Shown in pieces: positions 32,372 through 39,176 of a DNA stretch of 39,176 nt (positions are counted from its first letter, which is position 1; the number at the start of each line of letters is the position of its first letter). Under the pieces are notes generated by a model. That model did no database searches. It was not told where the DNA came from and saw nothing but the letters and a program-made list of their open reading frames with translations. The DNA is from CAXDOZ01 sp963991145 (lineage in GTDB: Bacteria > Bacteroidota > Bacteroidia > Chitinophagales > JABDMM01). A program made the position numbers and the translations under genes. The stretch spans positions 1-39,176 of the forward strand of contig CAXDOZ010000011.1 in the NCBI GenBank assembly GCA_963991145.1, given 5' to 3'.

Positions 32372-33916
32372 TTAATGAATTAGGGTAACCGTTCCCGATT
32401 GATTTCGGGTCTCATTTTCCCCATTGAAGCGATATTGAGCGTAATAGGTGAATACCCCAATATTCTGAAGCAGACCTTTATATCTTCCATCCCAGCCAAT
32501 ATCTGGATCGCTAGATTCGAATACCTTCTGACCCCACCTATTATAGATGATCATTGTAAAGGATTGAAGATTCGGATTTAAAGGACGGAAGACATCATTT
32601 GCCCCATCACTATTTGGACTAAAAGCAGTTGGGATAAGCAGCCTGTCGGTGAAAACATAAACCAATAAGGAATCCTGAACTACGCATCCGTACTCATCTG
32701 AAACAGTAACCAGATACTGAGTAGATTCCATTGGGGTAGCTGTTGGCTCGGGACAATCAATACAATCAAGTCCCTCTTCTGGTGTCCATGCAAATGTGCT
32801 GTTGGGACTTCCATTGTAAACCATATTTAGATCAATGCTCTGGCCTGTGACTATCTCCAGATCAGGACCTAATTCAAGGAAAGGTCTTTCACTAGCAAGA
32901 ACAAAGGCTGGCTGCGTGAAATTAGCCCAGCCATTTACTGCAAGTGTGGAGAATCCGGAACCACTACCAGTTTGCACATTACCCATATCCTCCCATTGAG
33001 GAACAGTTTGCCAATGCGCCATATTCGTCCAGCTTCCATCAGTTGATGGGTCAAAGAACATTCTTAAATCCACGGGTGCATTACCATACAGCCTATGATA
33101 GAAGTTTGGATTGATCGCACAGAGAACTTCCTCCTTCATTTCCCGATCGTAGAATTCATTAGTAGCATCTGTGTTTGCCAATCTGGCTCCATAGATCTGC
33201 GTGAGAGCGTTTGAGGGGCGCATGGTAATAGGACGATAGCGCTGAGTTCCAAGGCTTGAACCAGTGGGAAAGAGATAAACACTGGTCGAGTTTGTTGTTC
33301 GGTTCAATCTGCCAGCTCCAAGGCTGCTCACAAATCCTGAAGACCTTACAATCGCATTTGGGTTGGGATTCGTGACATGCATCGTATAGATGTCGGTAGC
33401 AAGCTCCACAGATGTAAGATCAAGCTCATTAATGGTAAAGGCATCTACAAGCTGTAGGGTCTTAATCCCACCGCCCTGGCAACGCAGATTATAAAATCTG
33501 GAAGAAACTGAGCCTGAAATGAACTGACTAAGTCCGTCTAACTCCACCGCACCTTGATCTGCTCTAAACACATTGTTGTTGACCCAATTGCGGTTAACCC
33601 TGTAGATCCCGTTTGCTGATCCGAATCCTGTGATGGTATCGTTATTGATCATGTCCCGGTCGATATCTACCAATCCAGCATTGTCGATAGTACCATCTGA
33701 ATTGACCAGATCTTCTTCTATCCAGATCAATCCCTCATTTCGAATATATCCCTGACCGTCATTCTGGAGAGAGTTGTCTCCAACAAACAGAATGCCCTCC
33801 GGACCGGCATTTACCACGATGATTTGACCATTATTATACAGCAATTGGGCATCGGTCAATATGGCCAATGAAAGCAGTAAAATGAGGGTAAAACTCTGAA
33901 GTAGAGGGTTGTTCAC
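32372..33916 (-). CDS. Secreted protein with gliding-associated (T9SS type B) C-terminal domain
   Basis: 514 residues, GTG start at 33916. A signal peptide (LILLLSLAILTDAQ) is followed by beta-rich sequence with many Asn-Asp-Gly turns, consistent with a beta-helix or adhesin (NNGQIIVVNAGPEGILFVGDN). The C-terminus (IPTAFSPNSDGANDVFRPLNP ... MIIYNRWGQKVFESSDPDIGWDGRYKGLLQNIGVFTYYAQYRF) is a complete gliding-motility type B sorting domain. It is probably a cell-surface adhesin or filament protein. It follows the 826-residue LTD protein by 31 bases. A -7-like element (33921-33928) ends 4 bases before its start, so it may also have a separate, leaderless transcript. Confidence 0.9.
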   Translation of the reverse strand: MNNPLLQSFTLILLLSLAILTDAQLLYNNGQIIVVNAGPEGILFVGDNSLQNDGQGYIRNEGLIWIEEDLVNSDGTIDNAGLVDIDRDMINNDTITGFGSANGIYRVNRNWVNNNVFRADQGAVELDGLSQFISGSVSSRFYNLRCQGGGIKTLQLVDAFTINELDLTSVELATDIYTMHVTNPNPNAIVRSSGFVSSLGAGRLNRTTNSTSVYLFPTGSSLGTQRYRPITMRPSNALTQIYGARLANTDATNEFYDREMKEEVLCAINPNFYHRLYGNAPVDLRMFFDPSTDGSWTNMAHWQTVPQWEDMGNVQTGSGSGFSTLAVNGWANFTQPAFVLASERPFLELGPDLEIVTGQSIDLNMVYNGSPNSTFAWTPEEGLDCIDCPEPTATPMESTQYLVTVSDEYGCVVQDSLLVYVFTDRLLIPTAFSPNSDGANDVFRPLNPNLQSFTMIIYNRWGQKVFESSDPDIGWDGRYKGLLQNIGVFTYYAQYRFNGENETRNQSGTVTLIH

Positions 33917-33920
33917 TTAA

Positions 33921-33928
33921 TAAATCTA
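33921..33928 (-). promoter_or_regulatory. -7-like element, gliding-associated gene
   Basis: Minus-strand TAGATTTA (7 of 8 to TAnnTTTG) sits in the 31-base gap and is 4 bases from the GTG start. Confidence 0.35.
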
Positions 33929-33947
33929 ACAAATTTCAAATGCTATA

Positions 33948-36428
33948 TCAGTATCTGAGGCAAACAGTTTCTCGTGTTTTTTTCACCTTACCCGACTCTC
34001 CAATTACCTGCAGAATGAGCATATAATTCCCGCTCGGAAGGACCTGTTCATTTTCACCGAAGCCATTCCAACTACCCTGAAAAGAATGTCCTGTTAATGA
34101 GTTATTTAGCAAGGTTTTAACTCGATATCCCTTCTCAGACCAGACCTCGAGAAAAACGGTAGAGAGAGTCTCTTCTAGTTCAATACTATACTCAAATCGA
34201 TTTTCAGGATAGCTATATGAAATACATGAGGGCGAAACAGAAAGCATCGATTCTTCAGCTCCAGTTTGAGAATTTCCCTCGCTGACTTTCCCTGGGCTGG
34301 CCCCTCCCTCAGCTACTGGTGAGGATGCCCAGTTTTCTGCATTTGAGCCATTCCAGTGATCATTGATTCGCCTTAAAGAAATTCCATCCTCATTTCTGAT
34401 CAATGGATGGTGAAGATCTGAGGAAAGACTCACGCTATCTATTATCTGTGAGAGGTTTAAAGAATCCAGTAAAGCAATCCAGGCGCCCTTGTCAGGCAGA
34501 TTCACGAATGATTTTACCTGGAGGCAATTGAAGGAATCTGAAACTGGATAATCAGTGAATGTCTTTCTGCAATTGGTGCTGATATACAAAACACTATCAG
34601 GAGCTAAAACCAGGGATTCGAAGTCAAGCTCAACCCAATCCTCGATTTCAAGAGGTTTGCTGAGGGTTCCCTCTGCCACGGTCAGTTTACCGAGAATCAA
34701 ATAGTCGTCAGAGATGTTCTTCAATTCGATAAAATCATCCGAGCCAGAATAGGGATTAAAGAGCACCTCGTTTATTACAAGCTTAGCCCTAAGCTCTGTA
34801 CTCCATGTGAATGACCCAATTCTGAATTCCGGAATTACTCTGTCATCACAAAACCTAAGTGCCACTAGCTCATCGGGCTGGTATGAGCAGGATCTGAACC
34901 AAATGCTATCGATCAGACCCGGGGTCTCATCATCCAAAGAAAGTGGCCAGGTGATTATCAGACTTGAATCCTCATTCAGGCGAATTGCTCTGGGCCTGAG
35001 CGGGATGCTGTCAAATGAGCTCACAGTGAAATCAGCAACAAGCCCGGGGCTTCCCGTTTGTAGACCTTCAATGATTGAAAACTCTGAACTAAGGTCACAT
35101 CTGCTCCAGCTTTGCCTTTGTAGAGAATAGCCTCCGGCCGATGAGATACCAGACCCAAAACTCCTTGAATTATACCTTGCTTTGGCGATAAGCTCTTTCC
35201 CTGGATTTCGCAGTATGATGAGATCCTCAGTGTTATTCAGGCTTGGGAAAGAAGAAAGGGGAATGATCTGGCAAAACGTCTCAAAAAGCTCGACTTTGGA
35301 GTCATCGCAAAGAATGGCAACCTCGTTTGCCTGCAGATAAAACTCTCCTATTTCTTCCCATTCATTGGAAGCTTCCAGACTCGCATCCTGAAACATATAG
35401 CCCTCCAAACTGATGGTCTTATCGGAGCGATTCCAGATCTCAACGAATTCAGCATTTGGGAGGCTTCCCATCCACTCATCCGGACGAGCATGGATCTCTG
35501 TGATCAGGATATCATATGCCAGAGCTTCATACAATTCCAGCTGAATTACCGTGTCCGATGAGTTCTCCCAGAAATCGAAAAGACTGTCAATCCGTATTCC
35601 AAGATTCCCAGTGCCAGGACTTATGAAATGTATACGATCTTCACTTTCCCATTGAATAGAATCAATTCTCTCTTCATTGACTCTAATCTTTAGTCGCTCC
35701 GACACTATTACTTCAGAGAATTGGATGTCAATCTCGCCAAGCTCATTCCAGGCAAGAGAAGAAACAATGGGAGGCTTTTCATCTAACACCCGAGGACTAA
35801 GGAAGATTGGACCAAATCTGATCTTATCCGCTCTTGAGCTACTGTAGCGACAGGAATATCCCGAGAAGCCATCGGAAAAACAAAAGTCGTATTCACCTGT
35901 GAAGACATCTGCAAGTGAATTGAAAGTATCTACCTCAACATGGAAACCATCTCCATCTATGCGAAGTCTGATTCGAATTTCCGGCTCCTCAGCAGCAAGG
36001 CCTTCAAATGACTGAAAGAGCAGACTATCCTCGCTGGCTTTCCTTGAGTATAATCTTACATCGTCTACACTACCCGACTGACCACCGATTCGAAACCACA
36101 GTGCATAATCACTCTCATTCAGACTTAAACCAGATGAAAGAACAATCAATTCCGAGTAGTTCGAACTGCTTGGATTGAAATCCATTTTGCAGCTCGCTTC
36201 CCATTCAAAGGTGTCTGGAAGAGAAACAGGTGTCAAAAGCACTGCACTATTACTTGATCCTGCTGCAGTGTCATCAAGCTGGATCTCGTTATGCAAGCGC
36301 TGGAATTTGGACTTTTCGCCTATCCAAATCGGCCGGTTAGGCCAATGAATAGAATCAAAAGAATCAATAAGCTGACATGAGCCAACAATCGACATTAACA
36401 TGAATAAAAGGACAGTGATTTTTTTCAC
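33948..36428 (-). CDS. Lamin-tail-domain secreted protein
   Basis: 826 residues. A signal peptide ends near SIVGSCQ. About residues 30-200 look like a laminin-G/concanavalin-type beta-sandwich (SLNESDYALWFRIGGQSGSVDDVRLYSR). LTD domains are visible as DILITEIHARPDEWMGSLPNAEFVEIWNRSDKTISLEGYMF and VINEVLFNPYSGSDDFIELKNISDDYLILGKL. The end (YRVKTLLNNSLTGHSFQGSWNGFGENEQVLPSGNYMLILQV) is FlgD-like. Such proteins are exported, probably by type IX secretion, and may be surface adhesins or nucleases' partners; no nuclease domain is seen. It precedes the gliding-domain gene in one operon. Confidence 0.85.
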   Translation of the reverse strand: MKKITVLLFMLMSIVGSCQLIDSFDSIHWPNRPIWIGEKSKFQRLHNEIQLDDTAAGSSNSAVLLTPVSLPDTFEWEASCKMDFNPSSSNYSELIVLSSGLSLNESDYALWFRIGGQSGSVDDVRLYSRKASEDSLLFQSFEGLAAEEPEIRIRLRIDGDGFHVEVDTFNSLADVFTGEYDFCFSDGFSGYSCRYSSSRADKIRFGPIFLSPRVLDEKPPIVSSLAWNELGEIDIQFSEVIVSERLKIRVNEERIDSIQWESEDRIHFISPGTGNLGIRIDSLFDFWENSSDTVIQLELYEALAYDILITEIHARPDEWMGSLPNAEFVEIWNRSDKTISLEGYMFQDASLEASNEWEEIGEFYLQANEVAILCDDSKVELFETFCQIIPLSSFPSLNNTEDLIILRNPGKELIAKARYNSRSFGSGISSAGGYSLQRQSWSRCDLSSEFSIIEGLQTGSPGLVADFTVSSFDSIPLRPRAIRLNEDSSLIITWPLSLDDETPGLIDSIWFRSCSYQPDELVALRFCDDRVIPEFRIGSFTWSTELRAKLVINEVLFNPYSGSDDFIELKNISDDYLILGKLTVAEGTLSKPLEIEDWVELDFESLVLAPDSVLYISTNCRKTFTDYPVSDSFNCLQVKSFVNLPDKGAWIALLDSLNLSQIIDSVSLSSDLHHPLIRNEDGISLRRINDHWNGSNAENWASSPVAEGGASPGKVSEGNSQTGAEESMLSVSPSCISYSYPENRFEYSIELEETLSTVFLEVWSEKGYRVKTLLNNSLTGHSFQGSWNGFGENEQVLPSGNYMLILQVIGESGKVKKTRETVCLRY

Positions 36429-36432
36429 GCTT

Positions 36433-36440
36433 GAAAGGTA
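36433..36440 (-). promoter_or_regulatory. -7-like element, LTD gene
   Basis: Minus-strand TACCTTTC (7 of 8 to TAnnTTTG) ends 4 bases before the ATG at 36428, the same spacing as thiL, the sigma factor and the gliding gene. Confidence 0.4.
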
Positions 36441-36485
36441 GAATCCCGACCTTTACGGCTCGACCACTAATTGGTAACTGTTAGA

Positions 36486-37481
36486 ATGAGTTTGAAAATT
36501 GCTGTAGTTGGGTCCACAGGTTTAGTCGGACGTAAAATGTTGCAGGTTCTTGAAGAGAGAGGCTTCAATGCCAGTCAGATAATTCCTGCGGCATCGGAAA
36601 GATCTAAGGGGAAAATGCTTCCCTTCGCCGGAACGGAGATCGAATGTGTGACTGTTCAGGAGGCGCTTGATTCAAAACCATCTATTGCCATCTTTTCTGC
36701 TGGCTCAGGTGCATCAAAAGAGTGGGCTCCAAAATTTGCTGAAGCAGGAGTGTTCGTGATTGACAACTCATCTGCCTGGAGAATGGACCCTCTGGTTCCC
36801 CTTGTTGTTCCCGAGGTAAATGCAAAAGCCATTACTCCTGAGACTAAGATCATTGCCAATCCAAATTGCTCCACCATTCAACTGATGGTGGCGATGTACC
36901 CGCTTCACGAAGCACTTGGTCTTAAGCGAATGATCATTTCAACTTATCAGGCGGTCACCGGAACAGGAGTTGCTGGAGTAGAGCAACTGAATTCAGAGCG
37001 ATTTGGCTCCGATGGGGAGAAGGTTTACCCGCATTCAATCGATTTGAATGTGCTTCCTCATGGAGGTGATTTCGACGATGATGGCTATACAACAGAGGAG
37101 ATCAAGCTGGTAAAAGAAAGTAGAAAAATCCTTTCACATCCCGATCTGAAGGTCACAGCTACAGTGGTTCGTGTACCTGTTTTTGGCGGACATTCAGAAA
37201 GCGTGAATGCCGAGTTTGAAAGTGATTTCAGTGTAAAAGAGGTTAAAGATATCCTCGACATCATGCCTGGCATCACTGTTCAGGATGACCCAAAGAACAA
37301 TCATTATCCAATGCCTGTGATCGCGGAGGATAAGGATGATGTTTTTGTTGGGAGGATTCGAAAAGATCAGTCGGCAGAAAAGAGCTTAAACCTTTGGATC
37401 GTTTCTGATAATCTTAGAAAGGGTGCAGCTACAAATGCAGTGCAGATAGCTGAGTACCTTATTGCAAAAGGGCTTGTCTAG
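36486..37481 (+). CDS. asd: Aspartate-semialdehyde dehydrogenase
   Basis: 331 residues from ATG 36486; a TTG at 36471 is in frame but would add five non-conserved residues. The NADP site is KIAVVGSTGLVGRKMLQVL, followed by IPAASERSKGK. The catalytic Cys128 lies in NPNCSTIQLMVAMYPLH, with VLPHGGDFDDDGYTTEEIK and VPVFGGHSESVNAEF further on. It reduces aspartyl phosphate to the semialdehyde, a branch point for lysine/diaminopimelate, threonine and methionine. Its stop TAG overlaps the convergent stop in the palindrome CTAG. Confidence 0.95.
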   Translation: MSLKIAVVGSTGLVGRKMLQVLEERGFNASQIIPAASERSKGKMLPFAGTEIECVTVQEALDSKPSIAIFSAGSGASKEWAPKFAEAGVFVIDNSSAWRMDPLVPLVVPEVNAKAITPETKIIANPNCSTIQLMVAMYPLHEALGLKRMIISTYQAVTGTGVAGVEQLNSERFGSDGEKVYPHSIDLNVLPHGGDFDDDGYTTEEIKLVKESRKILSHPDLKVTATVVRVPVFGGHSESVNAEFESDFSVKEVKDILDIMPGITVQDDPKNNHYPMPVIAEDKDDVFVGRIRKDQSAEKSLNLWIVSDNLRKGAATNAVQIAEYLIAKGLV

Positions 37482-39131
37482 CCTCTCGAAAGCATAATAT
37501 TCCTATAAGCGCGAATGAAGATCGCTCCCAGATTCTTGTGAGGAGGAATGTAATCTTTGAATGTCAGATAGTTCTTTGAGCCCTCCTCGAAGTTTGCTTC
37601 TACTCCTTCCCAAACACCCGGCCAGTAGAGCTCTTCGCCTTCTCGCACCGTTTCGGCAATTGACTTTAAAAGCGGATTATTCACCGCCATTCTACCAATC
37701 TGCTTTGAGCTGATAATATGGATATTCGGAGCGCGCTCCAGCACCTCACTTAAATTGTGATAGCTCCCGCAAGAGCCAAGCACAACCACCTTTGCATCTG
37801 AGGGAATTTGCTCTATGGTAAGGTTAGCGTAGTAAGAATGTCCGCGGTGAACGATCATCTGAGGAATCCAGGCCGAGTCTGACAGTAAAGCGGCAATTGC
37901 ATCCTGACCATCGTATTCATGCTCCGGCTTGTTTGCAAAGATTACTACCCGCTCACCTCTCGTAGACTCAATTTGAATGAAGAGCTCTCTATCGATCACC
38001 TTCCAGTTTCCACTTCCAAAAGTTGAGCGAAAAGTGGCGAATGATGCTACTCCGTCTTTATCATCATAGAAGAAATGCCACTGAATATGGATGGAGTCCT
38101 CATTGAAAAGTCCGGGTTTTGGTACTCGATCGATCTGCGGGATGTCATAACTATCGGCAAGCTTGTTCACCCAATTTGTATCAAAGATGGCAGTATCGAG
38201 AAAGAGCCCGCTTAAGAGACTATAGATCACTACCCCTTCTGTGTTTCCCTCCATATAAACCCTATTCAATTCAGAGCGTAAAGTTTGGGTGATGATGAGC
38301 TTAGTAATGCTATCCTCGATGCTTCCAAGGGCATCAGCAACATAAACGGCAGCTTCAAGATCCCCACTCGATTGCTCCAGATCAGAGGCGAAAATTTCAA
38401 GTGCTTCTCTCCGCTCGGGATAAGTCATTGTAGCAAGGAATGGCTCGAGCTTGTTGTACCCGGCAGCCATTTTTACGAATATTCTGAACTGGTTCCAGTT
38501 TAGGCTATCGACCATCTCATATGCTGAGCGATCTCCCAAACCATCCATCATGCGATCAAAGAAACCATTGAAGGTGGAGGTGAAGATCTCGGTATGAGTG
38601 TAAACACAGAGAGTGTAAATTTCCTCGGGCGAGTAACCATTTACCGGTGAGAATCGCTGCGAAAGATTTGTGTTGTCGTGATCTTCATTAACCAGTCGAA
38701 CCACTTTCAGCGATAGGCGATTCAACTCCCGATCAACAGTATGTGCACCTAAAGCATCTGGGATCTCCTTGATGGCGATCAAATGTTGGAAAAAGCTGTG
38801 ATCCTCAATGGAAAGCTCATCTGCCAGTCCCAAAGGCATATCATCATTTACGATCAACTCGATCATCGCATAAGCTCTGGTCTTTCCCTTGAAGACTTTG
38901 AAAAGCCTCACAATTGCATCAATGGCGGGATCATCACTTTCCTCAGCGATATCTGCGATGGGGCTATTGGTGCCAAGGTATGTTCGCAGACCTTCAGGTG
39001 ATTGTCGGCCCGCGATAATGACCACTTCCTCTGCATATGGTCTTCTTGAATAGCTCTTATAGTTTGAAAGGCATTCAACAGGATAGCTGTAAGCGGCTGA
39101 CTTCAGAAATTCCTCTGCTCCCGGCTCATAC
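37478..39131 (-). CDS. Large uncharacterised protein with caspase-like His/Cys motif, 5' end missing
   Basis: About 550 genomic codons remain, starting YEPGAEEFLKSAAYS; the apparent N-terminus MCIRDR encoded at 39132-39148 is adapter sequence and not part of the protein. Residues up to about 350 are helical and resemble repeats of an unknown domain, with no signal peptide visible because the start is lost. The C-terminal domain has MIVHRGHSYYANL (HxGH at 37838-37849), then VVVLGSCGSYHNL (Cys at 37769-37771), then IHIISSKQIGRMAVNNPL. A His-Gly block followed by a hydrophobic strand ending in S-C-G is the pattern of clan CD peptidases (caspase, C13, C25, CHAT). I infer a peptidase fold; substrates and activity are unknown. 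It ends in the shared CTAG with asd. Confidence 0.7.
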
Positions 39132-39176
39132 CTGTCTCTTATACACATCTGACGCTGCCGACGAATAGAGAGGTGT
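39132..39176. other. Illumina Nextera adapter at the contig end (not genomic)
   Basis: 39132-39150 is the Nextera mosaic end CTGTCTCTTATACACATCT. 39151-39164 is GACGCTGCCGACGA, the rest of the read-1 adapter reverse complement. 39165-39172 is ATAGAGAG, the reverse complement of an i5 index CTCTCTAT. 39173-39176, GTGT, is the start of the P5 sequence. These bases should be trimmed before submission. The -strand frame through them encodes the known artefact peptide MCIRDR. Confidence 0.98.

Noticed and set aside
39132..39148. N-terminal residues MCIRDR as a real protein start.
   Set aside because: Translated adapter; the genomic part of the gene has no start in the window.
1..39176. tRNA, rRNA, CRISPR, transposase, integrase or phage genes.
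   Set aside because: I saw no matching sequence; all strong frames match chromosomal housekeeping, envelope or unknown proteins.

Overview
The window looks like one piece of a Bacteroidota (Flavobacteriia-type, probably aquatic) chromosome. Evidence: type IX secretion sorting domains at 21000-21833 (type A) and 32372-33916 (gliding-associated type B); families typical of the phylum (DUF5777 barrel, DUF3127, Nfu with an Nfu_N domain, ECF sigma of the phylum's common type); few Shine-Dalgarno sites; and many upstream sequences matching the phylum's -7 promoter element TAnnTTTG. I see no tRNA, rRNA, CRISPR, insertion sequence or prophage. No gene-free stretch exceeds about 200 bases, so the region is dense, ordinary core genome. 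The last 45 bases are not genomic: they are an Illumina Nextera adapter, so the window is the end of a contig.

Layout. 1-427 (-): 5'-containing part of an ECF sigma factor. 534-5062 (+): a surface-glycan block with an O-antigen-ligase-like membrane protein, two glycosyltransferases and a sulfatase-fold enzyme. 5059-7846 (-): MFS transporter, diacylglycerol-kinase-like lipid kinase and a small membrane protein. 7862-8341 (+): recX. 8498-9864 (+): Nfu iron-sulfur scaffold and a YD-repeat-like lipoprotein. 9858-10628 (-): YgjP-like zinc peptidase. 10731-11747 (+): ClpP and a small unknown protein. 11837-13540 (+): Na/Pi cotransporter. 13687-16532 (+): nucleotide-sugar cassette (RmlA, an extended SDR, GalE). 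16599-20966 (+): sodium:solute symporter, LOG-family protein, M23 peptidase and peroxiredoxin. 21000-23214 (+): three exported proteins (T9SS cargo, haem-motif lipoprotein, DUF5777 barrel). 23216-25114 (-): PurF. 25316-27161: convergent pair of an anchored hydrolase-like protein and a SRPBCC/GyrI protein. 27258-29287 (+): DEAD-box helicase, small lipoprotein, DUF3127 protein. 29288-30340 (-): ThiL. 30392-31844 (+): CPBP protease and two paralogous Cys-rich lipoproteins. 31845-36428 (-): an interrupted membrane protein and two large secreted proteins. 36486-37481 (+): aspartate-semialdehyde dehydrogenase. 37478-39131 (-): a large protein cut by the contig end, with a caspase-like His/Cys signature.

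How the genes work together. The glycan block and the RmlA-SDR-GalE cassette plausibly supply and assemble surface polysaccharide. The T9SS cargo, lipoproteins and barrel belong to the outer membrane. PurF, ThiL, Asd, Nfu, Bcp, RecX, ClpP and the helicase are housekeeping functions. No mobile or defence system is visible.

Most useful unusual signals: (1) adapter sequence creating a false MCIRDR protein start; (2) a caspase-fold-like candidate peptidase in that same protein; (3) four genes whose start codon lies exactly 4 bases after a -7 element, suggesting leaderless mRNAs; (4) all seven convergent gene pairs abutting or overlapping; (5) an in-frame stop inside a hairpin early in a membrane-protein gene; (6) a DUF3127 protein ending in an SSB-like acidic tip.
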